A stretch of 64,000 bases of DNA from Lucinisca nassula (GCA_963580285.1 OY757025.1:120253223-120317222), one strand, 5' to 3'. Positions 31,665-42,172 are shown, counted from the first letter of the stretch. A program made the numbers and translations. The notes: a model not told the origin generated them from the sequence alone.

Positions 31665-31741
31665 TGGACAAGCCCGGGATCGAGCCTGCGATCCCTGGTT
31701 TATAAGGCGAGTAGCGTAACCACTACACCACGAAGGCTTCT
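31665..31741 (-). mobile_element. tRNA-like SINE head (S6)
   Basis: The inverse of AGAAGCCTTCGTGGTGTAGT, GGTTACGCTACTCGCC and GGGATCGCAGGCTCGATCCC: the A and B boxes of the S6 family. The body is missing. Confidence 0.65.
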
Positions 31742-31883
31742 ATGTTGTTGTTATTTTTCAGCTGATCGTCTCAAGGTAGGCGTTCCTTTTCAGTTTCTCA
31801 TTTGTTTATGTTTTTGGTTTGATTGATCTTAATAGTGTTGACAGGGTCGTCAAACTCTCAACCAAGCCAAATATACTTTTCAG

Positions 31884-31971
31884 GTGTTTTGATTGACATA
31901 ATGAGACATGCAGAGCACATGAGAGTAAAGAGAGATGATGTCATCTTTCGGCAAGGCGAACAGAGAACCAC
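31884..31971 (+). CDS. CNB-domain protein, exon 2
   Basis: The acceptor TACTTTTCAG/GT and donor CAC/GTAAGG bound 88 bases. Entered in phase 1 the exon encodes VLIDIMRHAEHM and VKRDDVIFRQGEQRT, residues 45-72. This is the start of the first CNB beta-barrel: the helix, then the R-x-x-D-V-I-F-R-Q-G-E pattern equivalent to the G-D-x-I-x-x-x-G-E/D strand-turn of cAMP-binding domains. The other two frames hit stops early, so the phase is well supported. A mariner relic starts about 30 bp after the donor. The exit phase 2 fits exon 3, more than 13 kb away. Confidence 0.8.
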
Positions 31972-32002
31972 GTAAGGATTTCTGGCATTTCTAGAGTGTC
32001 AA

Positions 32003-32975
32003 ACGAGGGCGAGTCAATAAAAAAACAACAGCCTAACTTATTTCTGGGCGAGATCGATTTCTTCTTTTTCGATTTAATTGCCCTCTAGAATGAAACACTT
32101 GGACCAACGCTGTTCCAGTGCCATCGGCCCAGAACTGAAGAAGCCAGGGTCCTTGTCTCCTACCCATTCCTCAACTGCCACCACGGCGTCTTCGTTGGAC
32201 CGGAAATGACGTCCACGGGTATCCTTTTTCAAGTTTTGAAAAAGGGAAATTGTCACTAGGAATCCGAAGACAAGGCGTGGTGCGAAATTAACTCGTACCC
32301 ATTCCGCTCAACAGCATCCGTTGCAATTATGCAATTGTGGACTCTTGCATTGTCCTGTTGGAGCAGAATCCCTTTGGAGAGCTTACCTCGGTGTTTTACA
32401 GGGATCGCAGTTCTCAGTTGGTCGAGCAAATTTGCATAATACGTACCTGTTATTATACTGTTCTTTCATAATAACGCCTTGTGCGTCCCAAAATACAACT
32501 GCCAACACCTTGCCAGCAGAGGGTTGCGTTTTGGACTGCTCTGGCATCGGAGACCCAGGCCCTACCCAGTTTTATTCTCTGACTCATATTAATGGACCCA
32601 GGTCTCATCTACAGTTAGCAGACGTGAAAGAAAACAATCAGTTTTTACCTAAACCACTTCAACAATGCGCTGCATACTGATGGTCTGGTTGCCAATTACT
32701 CGTCGCTAAGGGATTTTGGGACCCAACGGGCTGTTAGCTTGCGCATACGCAATCGATCATGTAAAATTGTTGAAACGCTACCATTCGCTATTTCGGTCAC
32801 CTTAATTCGCCTATCAGAGAACACCAGACCCGTACTTTGACACACATTTCTTCATCGGTGGCATCTGATGGGCGTCCAGACCTGGTTTCGTCTCCTAAAG
32901 ACGTTCTTCCGTGTTTGAATTCCCTAGAATTTAACTTGAGCATACCATGGTGCAGAAGACCTATAATATAAGAAT
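32003..32975 (-). pseudogene. mariner-family transposase relic
   Basis: Read on the minus strand. The N-terminal part has REFKHGRTSLGDETRSGRPS and ATDEEMCVKVR (about 32940-32840), the helix-turn-helix linker region of mariner transposases. The C-terminal part has LKKDTRGRHFRSNEDAVVAV and EEWVGDKDPGFFSSG (about 32230-32120). Between them are several frameshifts and stops. An end-like ACGAGGGCGAGTCAATAAA lies at about 32003. The 5' end is lost where a large hairpin element is inserted. It is not functional. Confidence 0.85.
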
Positions 32976-33430
32976 CTGATATGGGGTTCTGTTGTAGATG
33001 GGCATTTCCAACCCGAGGGATGACCGTGCTGAGCGGAACCGAGGCTATGCTGAGGTTCCGCTCAGCATGGTCATCCCGAGAGTACGAAATGCCCATCTAC
33101 AACAGAACCCCATATTGGATTCTTTTTCTTGCACAACACCTCCCAAACATTTCCTTTTTATTTTTTTAACGTTTCATTTTTTGTGCACTATACTTTTCAT
33201 TTTTCTTTTATTTAACAATATTCATGATATTCCTCCCCTGTTTTGCCGGTTAGTTTTGACAGCTCGCACATGTATATTGTTTACAAAATGAAAGTAGTGC
33301 GAAGTGTTCCGGCGGTTGAAAAGAATTGAAGCGCACTTATGTTAGTTGCCTGGGTCGGAACACCAGGGTCAGAACATAAATTTCTATCCCAGGGTAAATC
33401 ACGGATTCCCTTATCTGGTGTGCAAGAAAC
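32976..33430 (+). mobile_element. Large-hairpin MITE (family E), variant centre
   Basis: The hairpin at about 32978-33108 has arms reading GGGGTTCTGTTGTAGATGGG, CATTTCCAACCCGAGGGATG and ACCGTGCTGAGCGGAAC, with the inverse on the far side. To its right come CACCAGGGTCAGAACATAAA, TTTCTATCCCAGGGTAAATC and TTATCTGGTGTGCAAG, which mark family E. It interrupts the mariner relic. Confidence 0.7.
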
Positions 33431-33604
33431 ATTGGTCAACTCGCAACGTATTTTCTGACCTGTTTTCCCTTTCAAATATAAGTACCGAGTTACAACATGG
33501 AACTCAACAAGCTTGATTTTTGCAAAGCAAGCCATGTTTGACGTTCAGTATCTTATGAGTGAATAACACGATAAGGGTGTAATTCTGTCCTCATGCCTAG
33601 ATTT

Positions 33605-33893
33605 GTGTGTTTGTATTAGAGTTTAACGACACAGCCAACAAAATTTTAGGTCATTTTAGCCGATCAGTTTACTTATCTACACTTACACGTAAGCGGTTAA
33701 CCAGTACAGTGCACATTCTTTCGCCAGAAACTGACAACTTCCCTTCTTGAATCAGCGGAAGGGAGAGAATGACCGTAGAAAAGATTTCATGATCAATCTC
33801 CACAAAAGAATGTTGCCGACCCCAGCAAGTATCGAACCCGCGTCCTCCCGATCACCAATCAGACATGCATCCGACTGAGCCACCGAGGCCGAC
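33605..33893 (-). mobile_element. tRNA-derived SINE (S3)
   Basis: The A box inverse near 33875 (CATCCGACTGAGCCACCGAG), the B box inverse GGTATCGAACC (with one change), and body AAGGGAGAGAATGACCGTAG. Confidence 0.83.
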
Positions 33894-34014
33894 TACTTCA
33901 TGCCCAGAACATGTATTGAAACAAGGCTTGGAAATATCTTGGTTGTCTCTGTCAATTAGAAATGGGATAGGCTGCTTACTTATTGACTTGCCCTCGTATT
34001 ATATGTATGCGGAC

Positions 34015-34092
34015 AGACAGGCCTGAGCAAACAGTGTAGACCAATATGAGACGCCACAAAACGCGGCGTCTCATCAGAGTCTTCAATGTTTG
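34015..34092. repeat. Family G hairpin fragment
   Basis: GAGCAAACAGTGTAGACCAA, TGAGACGCCAC, AAAACGCGGCGTCTCATC. A C-run and CA tract follow immediately (34103-34139). Confidence 0.6.
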
Positions 34093-34250
34093 CCACTCAC
34101 CACCCCCCCCCCCCTCCCCCCACACACACACACAGACACGCGCGCGCCCAGTCTTAGACACAACATTGGGTAGTAAATTGTACATGTTCAAAATTTAGAA
34201 CAAGTATGGTAAGGAGTTGAGGTGTTCGAATACTAAGGGTAAATAAGTTA

Positions 34251-34421
34251 CAGTGAAATTCTGCTATTATGACCACCTGAAGTTAGGACTAATTCTACTA
34301 TAAAAGGCTTATTTTGAAGGGTTCACTTAATTTTTCTTAGTGTTTTCTGCCTACAATGTCCTCTGGTCAGGGACCCCCTTTGAACAGCCCCAAAGGTGGT
34401 CTTAATATAGGAATTTTACTG
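34251..34421. mobile_element. pogo-like MITE, family B (inverted)
   Basis: CAGTGAAATTCTGCTATTAT to GGTGGTCTTAATATAGGAAT then TTTACTG, flanked by TA. Confidence 0.75.
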
Positions 34422-34427
34422 TATTAC

Positions 34428-34961
34428 CATAACGATAACGGTTCCGTGTGACATACTGCTTTAGAACGGTTATTTTTCCTGATGAGAATTTGTGACACTT
34501 TTCTTATTTATACTCGAAACATAGTTCGTGGATCGATGCTCGTTAGATCCACCTAAATGAGGCGGTTCCAACGAGTACCAACAACCTGTGACTTGTTTTT
34601 TTTTTGTTTTTTTTTTTGTTTTTTGTTTTGTTTTCTCTTTTTTGTATTTGGTTTAACGGCCCTTTCAAGATTATTTCACTCATATCGAACCGATCGTTAA
34701 TCAGGGGTGGGCGAAAACCGGAGTACCCGGAGAAAAACCATCTGGCCTTTCGTTGCAGATCTTGGCGTCTCATATGGACCCGAGCGAGGCTCGAACCCAC
34801 TGCGGTGAGAGACCTATGATTAAGAGTCAGCGCTCTTGTCCACTAGGCCACGGATGCCCGTACATATACCTATATGTCTTGGAGTAAAAATAAGAAAATA
34901 TTGTATAGTATTAAAGTGAGGTTTGCTGGATTGTTCATTACACGGGCTTGTTATCATGATG
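34428..34961. mobile_element. Decayed M2 MITE carrying an S4 SINE
   Basis: Outer left CATAACGATAACGGTTCCGT; core near 34525-34580 with mismatches (GCTCGTTAGATCCACC against GAGGCGGTTCCAACGAG); outer right CACGGGCTTGTTATCATGAT then G. The SINE at about 34590-34862 splits the ACCTATGTCTTGGAG stretch, part of which is repeated on both sides. Confidence 0.7.
34590..34862 (-). mobile_element. tRNA-derived SINE (S4), nested in M2
   Basis: A plus-strand T-rich stretch (its 3' tail in inverse) is followed by TTTCAAGATTATTTCACTCA, AAAACCGGAGTACCCGGAG, GAGCGAGGCTCGAACCC and CTTGTCCACTAGGCCACGG. Confidence 0.83.
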
Positions 34962-34985
34962 AATAACTTCACCACCCAAACTAAT

Positions 34986-35222
34986 TGAGCCCCGCCAAGC
35001 GAATTTGTGTCTTCGAGCATTCCGTCATGACAATTTTTAACTGCGCATGTCCAGCCATTCAGAGGGGCCAGGGATATGGCTTTCTGTCTGAAGGTTCCTC
35101 TTGATTCACTGCTTGTATGAGCGAGAAGCGAAGGTTCTGGCGAGACTGCGCGGATGCGCAGGCTCGCCTGAACCTTCGCTGCTCGCATAGGCGATAAGTA
35201 CCAAAATCGCTTGACGGGGCCC
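34986..35222. mobile_element. Short inverted-repeat element, family H
   Basis: The left end is TGAGCCCCGCCAAGCGAATT; the right end is AAAATCGCTTGACGGGGCCC then A. Inside is an inner inverted pair AGCGAAGGTTC and GAACCTTCGCT around GCGCGGATGCGCAGG. A close copy lies at 59900-60138. Confidence 0.75.
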
Positions 35223-35226
35223 AATT

Positions 35227-35372
35227 CATAACGAAAACATGCCTATACAAATACGTTGTAACCGGAAAAACAAAAGTGTTTAGATGAAAAAAATGTGATA
35301 TTTTTCTTATTTCTGCTCTAAAATAATGATTTCGGGTACGATTGAACCGCCTCGCTATTTTTCTTATTATGG
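35227..35372. mobile_element. Truncated M1 MITE
   Basis: CATAACGAAAACATGCCTAT to TATTTTTCTTATTTCTGCTC and a left core remnant (GATTGAACCGCCTCG). The right half is lost. Confidence 0.65.
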
Positions 35373-35429
35373 AGGAACTATTTCGTTACAAACGTTGAAA
35401 ATGAAAAACATTTTCTGTTATCGCCGGTC

Positions 35430-36290
35430 AGATAAGGGCACCCAACCACATTCCCTATAAAGATTTACCAAAGACATTGGCCTTGTAAGACCTGTTACGA
35501 CCCTAGCAGCTTCATTCTGTATTTTTCTAAACTCTGCATGTCTTGGACAGATCAGCCATCCCATACTATTGAGGAATATTAAAGTATAGGTAGTGCATAC
35601 TGAATCTACTGAATGTATATTTTAGTTTTCGCATAATCTCTGTGACTTTGGATGCAGTAGTTATAATGTTTTCTAAATGTTTGTTCCATTGGCCATTATA
35701 TAGAGGATCTTACACGAGCGATCATTTCATATGAAATTACTGAAACGAGCCTTCGGCGGGTTTCATAAATTTCATATGAAATGACCACGAGTGTAAGATT
35801 TTGTTAATCATATGACCACTTTAAATTGGATTTCATCGCCTTTATATTTGACAAATTTGCCAGAAAAAATGCATTGTTGACATGGACGTCGTCATGACGT
35901 TACTTAATCCCACCAAAGTGTTATTACACGTGTGGTCATACGATTTCTATTACACGACGTTATCCACTGCTTATCAACGACGTCATATGATAACACTAAA
36001 TGTTAAACCCATATGTTTATGCTTTTCTACAAACTTTATTGCGATATTATCGAAGAGAACATGAGGGTAATTTTTTAAGAGTGAAAAATACTGCCTCAGT
36101 TTTTAAAGTATTGAAGTTAATCAACCATTGCTTTGCCCACGCAGAAAGAATAAGTAAGTCGTGATTTATAATTCCTTCTGTATCAGCAATTGAGGATGCT
36201 GCACAAAATAGTGAGCTGTCATCAGCGAAAGGTCGCGCCTTACAGAGAGTCTGAAATACCATTTACATAGATATTCTTGCACATCAGACA
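35430..36290 (-). pseudogene. LINE relic split by an inverted-repeat element
   Basis: Minus-strand RT parts: ARPFADDSSLF (about 36240-36205; the catalytic FADD is present), SAWAKQWLINFN (about 36140), and after the interruption SIVWDG- and NEAARVVTGLTRP-like thumb text (about 35580-35470). It is similar to the LINE at 360-1918 but not contiguous or open. The insert at about 35704-36040 carries facing CTTACACGAGCGATCATTTC and CCACGAGTGTAAG ends. Confidence 0.75.
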
Positions 36291-36790
36291 AGGAAATCCG
36301 GGATTTTACCCATGGGATAGAAATTATGTTCTGACCTTGGTGTTAACCGCTTGACGCTTATGACCCACAAACAGGGTTGACGCGTCGTTAAACACGAAAT
36401 CATCATTATCATCATCTGACCTTGATGTTCCGACCCCAAATCCAATATAATCGCCTGTTTGATAAATGCCCTGGTTGATTACGACCTTGTGTGCGCCGTC
36501 GTTAAGGTTGACGTAATGCACGATCCGTGACGTCACTTTACATTCCTGCAGTTTCAACACAATATGGCGCACGTTGGTAACCGAAGTGACTGCAGCATTC
36601 CGCGCAAAGAAATGTAAGGTATGCAAGAAAAAGAACCCAATATGGATGTGAGGGGTGAATAGAAAAATCCTCCCTCGGGATCACTGTCCGGCATCACTCG
36701 GCAAGCCTCGTGATGCCGGTCAGTGACCCTCGGGACGGATTTATCCATCCAACCCTCACACCCATACAAGATTCTTATAATCTTCTAAAA
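36291..36790 (-). mobile_element. Large-hairpin MITE (family E)
   Basis: Reversed copy: CAGACAAGGAAATCCGGGAT, AGAAATTATGTTCTGACC, GACGTCACTTTACATTCCTG, then the hairpin at about 36652-36755 with arms AAAAATCCTCCCTCGGGATC, ACTGTCCGGCATCAC, loop TCGGCAAGCC, and their inverse. Confidence 0.8.
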
Positions 36791-36904
36791 TAACAACATA
36801 TTGTGTGCTTGTATGTTAACTCAGATCATTACTTTTTCGGTCATCCCAACAAAAGGATGAGTTCACACTCTTGTTGATTTAAGAAAGGTGCTGTTTTTTC
36901 GAGA

Positions 36905-37345
36905 TTTTCAGTGGGAATATAAGAATCTTATATGGGTGTGAGAGGTGGATGGAAAAATCCGTCCCGAGGGACACTGTCCGACATCACGAGGCTTGCTGAG
37001 TGATCCCGAGGGACGGATTTTTCTATCCACCCCTCACCCCTATAATGGATTCTTTTTTTTTTTTTTTTTTTTTTTTGCATACTTAAATTTCTTAAAGCGG
37101 ATTTTTAATGCTGCAGTCACTTCGGTTACCAACGTCCGCCATATTGTGTTGACACTGCAGGAATGTTTAGTGACGTTGCTGTGACGTCAACCTTAAAGAC
37201 GGCGCATACGAGGTCGTCATCAACCAGTGCATTTATCAAACACGCGATTATATTCGATTTTGGGTCGGAACACTAGGGTCAGAACATAAATTTCTATCCC
37301 AGGGTAAAATCACGGATTTCCTTGTCTGGTGTGCAAGAAAATCCG
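36905..37345 (+). mobile_element. Large-hairpin MITE (family E)
   Basis: Forward copy, hairpin at about 36935-37050 (GGTGGATGGAAAAATCCGTC, CCGAGGGACACTGTCCG and inverse with a deletion). A T-run and the body follow (GTTACCAACGTCCGCCATAT, GCGCATACGAGGTCGTCATC) to TTGTCTGGTGTGCAAG. It faces the 36291-36790 copy. Confidence 0.8.
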
Positions 37346-37578
37346 GATACCTAAATTCCATTGCTTTACCTTCTACTACCTTTTTTTACCTTTATCATTC
37401 CATTTTCGTCAATTACTGGGAAGTCTCAACAAGAACACCAACTGCATGTGAGTAAATTGATGTCCGGTATCTATCATGATTTAGTGGGCTGTATAAGAAA
37501 CACAACAGACACGACATAACTTCCTTCATGTATCATGTATGCATTATATATGTTGTGTACATTGATACTTGCTGTATG

Positions 37579-37624
37579 TACAGTAAAATTCCTACATTAA
37601 GACCACCTTTGGGACTGTTCAATG
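37579..37624. repeat. Truncated family B MITE
   Basis: CAGTAAAATTCCTACATTAA and GACCACCTTTGGGACTGTTC only. Confidence 0.6.
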
Positions 37625-38479
37625 TCGTTTATCAAAGAGTTCTAAACTGAATCAAGCAATATACATTGATTTGTCTCATTTGCACAAGCACTTTTTCCAT
37701 TTTTAGGTCTCATTGACATTTGATGTGTAATTTGATTGGACAGTGCTGGAGTCTGCAATGAAATGTACACCATAATGTGTTTTGAATATATTCCTGTCTG
37801 ACATTTTGATTGACATGATGTTAAGATATTTTGAATGATGTTTCCAATCAAGATGAAATTAGTCTCATAGATATTTTGACAGATTTATGTCTACAGGTAC
37901 ATGTATATCCTGGACGTCATTGTCAGTTTTATTTCATTATTTTTCAGAAACAAGCAGCTCAGGTAAGTTTTACCCTCCTTGGTGTCCAATGGGGAATGGG
38001 TTCGAGTTGTTTTTTTTTTTTTTTTTTTTTAAGAAAATGAAAACACTGACAAGCGGAGCAGTTCTCTTAAAAAAGGTGCCTCCACTATCAACAAGAGCTA
38101 CAGTAAATAAAAAAAGCAAGAATTCGGGGGTTTGTTTTACAGGAAAGCAAACATGGTCATTCGCTTTTATCTCTGGTAAAATATCGGAAAAATTAAGAAA
38201 TACGGGTAATTTGAACGAACAACATCAAATCACCAGCAAAAACTTTAAATAGATTACCTTTATTACTTACATTTGTGACCCGTCAGGGAAAATGATTCTT
38301 ATGTGTGTCTGAAAATGCTAACGTTTGAACCAAACAAGATACAGGTGTCATTCATATATCATTTTGTATGGAATGTAAGATTTAAGACTAAATTTCTATA
38401 GCGATAAGTAACGGAACCACTAATTTGCATAAGAAGGCACGTGCAAAAATTGAATACTTCTTTTGTCTGTAGGGCGGAT
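37625..38479. other. Intron 2 sequence without recognised features
   Basis: Contains a 15-base exon-like stretch bounded by TTTTTCAG and GTAAGT (37968-37982), not needed by the gene model, and a T-run (38011-38029). Otherwise I see nothing. Confidence 0.45.
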
Positions 38480-39025
38480 TGAAAGGGTGTATTTGAAGCT
38501 TTCCAAATCTGCTTTCGGAGTCTAACTGTTGGTTGTCTTTTGCTCCAGCATTTCAGTGGTTTCTTGCTGTCGAGTCCTCATCGTTGTCTCACCTCTGTGG
38601 TTCTTTGATTTTTTTGTGTTCACGGAGATGTTGCACTGATGAGTTAGGAGGCCTTCATGCGGACTGAACAAATTATTTGTCTAAATCGCGACGGAAGTAA
38701 GGGCGAGGATTGTGGCCACGTAAAATCGATTTAAGCCCCCCAGTGGAAATCTTCCCACTGACCGTTCCAAGGCGGTTCTTCTGTGGCGGTTTATTTATGG
38801 TGTTGTTTGTTGCTTGCTGTGTGTGTCGCTTGTGTCTTTTTGTTTTGGGTGGCCATATGGCCATTTTGTGGGAAAGTAACTGTCCTTATGGCCTTCCTTT
38901 GTTTGGGTTTCCATTGTGGTCTGGTCGCTCAATGTTTGTGTTTCTTTCCCTTTGGTGTCTTTGATGGATGGAGTAAGTTAATTGTATCGATTCCTGATCT
39001 TTGTTTTACTTCTACTTTTCATTCT
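38480..39025 (+). mobile_element. Penelope-like 3' end
   Basis: A long forward 3' UTR copy: TCTAACTGTTGGTTGTCTTT, ACGGAGATGTTGCACTGATG, TAAGGGCGAGGATTGTGGCC, GACCGTTCCAAGGCGGTTCT, GGGAAAGTAACTGTCCTTAT and TTGTATCGATTCCTGATCTT. The open frames across it are shadows. Confidence 0.78.
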
Positions 39026-39346
39026 GAAAATCGATTCAGCGGTTCTCAAGAATTTTTTTATTAATATGTAGATATGCAGATTTTTGCATTGAATATATAT
39101 TCTGTTGTATCCTGATGAAACAGCTTATTGAAACTTGACAGATTTACAGGGTACCAAAGGTTCCCTATTGTGGCCAAGAAATAAAATTAACACTCACCAT
39201 GTTGAATATTTCAATATACTACATCCTTCCACGATCTTCGGCCTTTGATGGTGCATTAATTTGATTTTTACCATGGATTCAGAAGCAGAATAGAAAGCAT
39301 TATTGATCCTGATCAGCTCGCTTCCGAGAGCTGGTCTTGATCAATA

Positions 39347-39801
39347 AAAATCAAAAATGAGCAATGAAAACAATCATAAGAAAGAAGATGGGTCATACTA
39401 CGTAGTTTCGGTTAATAAACCCTCATCAGCGACCCTGTAATGATCCGGCAACGAAAGCCAGAGGAAACATACTGCAATTTTGCGAATTTCGAATAGGCAG
39501 TCGATTCAAAGACTGATATAAATCAAAACGGGGTCCGAATAAGTAAAAACCTGTCTAGATTATGAGTCTTAACCAATAATTTATTTCTGATTTCTCAGAA
39601 TATTTACGCTGATCTAAAAGGACCAAAAGTAAAATATAAACTGCACTATGGTTGATGTACGGGGAGACGTTTTACGGCCGCCACACGGCATAACACCAGC
39701 TGCAGTGAAGGCAAATAAAAATCAAAAATGAGTTCCTTTAAGAGCAATGAAAACAATCATAAGAAAGAAGATGGGTCTTACTACGTAGTTTCGGCTAATA
39801 A
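39347..39801. repeat. Duplicated block left of the Penelope-like element
   Basis: AAAATCAAAAATGAG, GCAATGAAAACAATCATAAG and TACTACGTAGTTTCGG occur at 39347-39417 and again at 39719-39801 (with an extra TTCCTTTAAGA). Between them are a copy of the 87-bp direct repeat (39505-39591) and CACACGGCATAACACCAGCT, which recurs near 63145. Confidence 0.65.
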
Positions 39802-39806
39802 AGTAG

Positions 39807-41403
39807 AAGTAAAACAAAGATCAGGAATTGATACAATTAACTTACTCCACCCATAAAAGACACCAAAGGGAAAGAAACACAAACATTAAGAGACCAGACC
39901 ACAACGGAAACCCAAACAAAGGAAGGCCATAAGGACAGTTACTTTCCCACAAAATGGCCACATGGCCATCCAAAACCAAAAGACACAAGCGATACACACA
40001 GTAAGTAACAAACAACAACATAAATAAATCGCCACAGAAGAACCGCCTTGGAACGGTCAGTTGGAAGATTTCCACTGGGGGGCTTAAATCGATTTTACGT
40101 GGCCACAATCCTCGCCCTTACTTCCGTCGCGATTTAGACAAATAATTTGTTCAGTCCGCATGAAGGCCTCCTAACTCATCAGTGCAACATCTCCGTGAAC
40201 ACAAAAAAAATCAAAGAACCACAGAGGTGAGACAACGATGAGGACTCGACAGCAAGAAACCACTGAAATGCTGGAGCAAAAGAAAACCAACAGTTAGACT
40301 CCGATGAGCCCGACCAGAGACAGAGCATCAGGTACCAACCAACATTATCTCTCTAATTTTCAATAAGCCTTTACGTTGGAGCCGTCATAGAATCTGAGGC
40401 CTGACCCACCGGCGTGCAATTAAAGAGGGAAAGAAAGTTGCCAACCGTGATTGGGTTAACTACCATGCATGCAGTCTGTCGTATAATATCCATGTTGTAC
40501 CCAATCTTTTTATATCGAAGAATGATTTTACGAAATTGGGTGCTGAAGTCATTGCGGTTATATATTTTTCTGAATTTATATACTAAGTCACCATAAAATT
40601 CGGGTTCCGATAGACCTTGTTGCAGAAGAGATTTAAGTCCAATATTGAATTGTGAAATTAAATCAGAATGGCGTCTATAAAATTTAGAAAAGGCTTTGCG
40701 TAGTTTATGGTACCGATAACCCTGATTAAGGAGTTTAGCCGTTAATAATTTATTACGAGTGTTGAAGTCAGTTACATGACTACACACTCTAGCAAATCGA
40801 ATTAATTGCGAAATATAAACGCCATAGGACGGCGCACGAGGAACATCACCATCCAAAAAAAGAAAAGTTACAATCTCAAAATCAAAGTCATCGCGTTTAT
40901 CATAAATTTTGCACGAAACAAATCCATCTACAATAGATAGATGTAAATCCAAAAACGGGGCCTCGGTATCAGAAGAATTTGCTTTATTTAACTGAAGTTC
41001 TAGGGGGTAAATCTGACTGATCAAACCATCAAAATAGGTATTATCAATATTTAATAAATCATCTAAATATCTAGAAGTAGAGCTAAAAGCTTCAATAATT
41101 TCAGATTGGTTATCAATGGAAAGCGACAAAATTAAGTCTCTTTCATAACAATACAAGAACAGATCAGCCACAAGAGGTGCGCAATTAGTACCCATCGGAA
41201 TACCCACAATTTGTCTAAATAACTTAGTACCGAATCTAATATAAATATTGTCAAGTAGAAACGTGAGGGCATCAACCACTTTCTGACATGACCAAAGTGT
41301 ATAATTCTTATGCTCTTTAGAAGTGAAAAATGCATTTCTGACATTACATGCAAGATAGAGAGAAAAAGTGATTTGGTTTTGCATGTATTTTTTCTTTTAT
41401 TTT
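39807..41403 (-). mobile_element. Penelope-like retroelement, best preserved copy
   Basis: Reading leftward: a 337-codon reverse-transcriptase frame (41384-40371), then about 560 bp of 3' UTR with the same text as the many truncated copies. Direct repeats of about 87 bp (39505-39591 and 41404-41490) bracket the unit and may be the remnants of the duplicated ends common in Penelope-like elements. It is 5'-incomplete, since the N-terminal RT blocks seen in the 47950 copy are missing here. Confidence 0.75.
40371..41384 (-). CDS. Penelope-like reverse transcriptase (5'-truncated ORF)
   Basis: An uninterrupted 337-codon frame. Motifs in order: a finger region with AFFTSKEHKNYTLW (about residues 18-31), the IVGIPMGTNCAPLVADLF block (about 59-76) typical of Penelope-like RTs, the catalytic RYLDDLLNID (about 103-112), then EAPFLDLHLS and KIYDKRDDFDFE (about 139-170), SYGVYISQLIRFARVCSH (about 183-200) and thumb-like GYRYHKLRKAFSKFYRRHSD (about 218-237). 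The Asp pair of the YxDD box is intact. It ends GQASDSMTAPT and stop, with no GIY-YIG nuclease after it. The methionine at 41384 is simply the first in the frame. Transcribed only if element promoters upstream existed; those are missing. Confidence 0.72.
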   Translation of the reverse strand: MQNQITFSLYLACNVRNAFFTSKEHKNYTLWSCQKVVDALTFLLDNIYIRFGTKLFRQIVGIPMGTNCAPLVADLFLYCYERDLILSLSIDNQSEIIEAFSSTSRYLDDLLNIDNTYFDGLISQIYPLELQLNKANSSDTEAPFLDLHLSIVDGFVSCKIYDKRDDFDFEIVTFLFLDGDVPRAPSYGVYISQLIRFARVCSHVTDFNTRNKLLTAKLLNQGYRYHKLRKAFSKFYRRHSDLISQFNIGLKSLLQQGLSEPEFYGDLVYKFRKIYNRNDFSTQFRKIILRYKKIGYNMDIIRQTACMVVNPITVGNFLSLFNCTPVGQASDSMTAPT

Positions 41404-41518
41404 TTCAAAGACTGATATAAATCAAAACGGGGTCCAAATAAGTAAAAACCTGTCTAGAATATGAGTCTAAACCAATAATTTATTTCTGATTGCAACAAAG
41501 GATCTATCCGAGTTCAGC

Positions 41519-41933
41519 ATGGTGAGGTTTGAAATTTTATTTATCTGGTTTGGTATATCTGAAAAAGTGATTTGGTTTTGCATGTATTTTTTTCTTTTTT
41601 CTTTTTATTGTGTATGTGTATGTGTTTTTTTGTTGTTGTTGTTGTTGGTTTTTTTAACCAGAGATATAGAAAATTATAGCCACAGATTTATCAAGGCTTT
41701 TGGGTATTTTCTAAGGTTGTCTGTTCTAGAGATACCTGAAAAATGTATTTTATTGGCAATGATCTTTGAGATTTCAAAATCAAGCGTGGCGGGACTATTC
41801 AACTTTTTAAGGAAGGCAAGCTTCAGTTTAAAAAATTACAAAAACTATGCCATAACTCGATCCTACGAATTGCCGGAACTTATCAGTGGAGGGCTAAACG
41901 CACATCTCGCGAACACACCATCGCCGACACACC
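41519..41933. other. Sequence right of the Penelope-like element, with partial repeats
   Basis: CAACAAAGGATCTATCCGAG and GTTCAGCATGGTGAGG, with AAGTGATTTGGTTTTGCATG, recur near 44736-44820. Part also matches the ORF start region at 41366-41398. It is probably the 5' end of another truncated copy. A GTTGTTGTTGTT run lies at 41631-41645. Confidence 0.5.
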
Positions 41934-42098
41934 AATACATACATACATACATACATACATACATACATAGATACATACATACATACATACATACATACAT
42001 ACATACATACATACATACATACATACATACATACATACATACATACATTACATACATACATATATGCATACATACATACATACATACATTACATTACA

Positions 42099-42129
<31 letters not shown>

Positions 42130-42172
42130 CATACATACATACATACATACATACATACATACATACATACTA
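41934..42172. repeat. (TACA)n microsatellite
   Basis: About 58 tetramers (ACATACATACAT) with three brief breaks, including TTACATTACATTACA near 42090. It produces repetitive Tyr/His/Thr and Met/Tyr/Val/Cys frames. Confidence 0.97.

Noticed and set aside
31762..31775. 14-base micro-exon between TTTTTCAG and GTAGGC
   Set aside because: Its inclusion between exons 1 and 2 breaks the frame, while exon 1 joined directly to exon 2 gives a continuous CNB domain.
34820..35250. 134- and 63-codon ORFs on the minus strand, with a similar 124-codon ORF at 59789-60163
   Set aside because: They lie within two copies of the family H inverted-repeat element and are open by chance; the shared peptide reflects the shared element.
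37968..37982. 15-base micro-exon between TTTTTCAG and GTAAGT
   Set aside because: It preserves frame, but exons 2 and 3 joined directly already give the normal length of the CNB strand-turn (GEQRTT then FFLFLRG).
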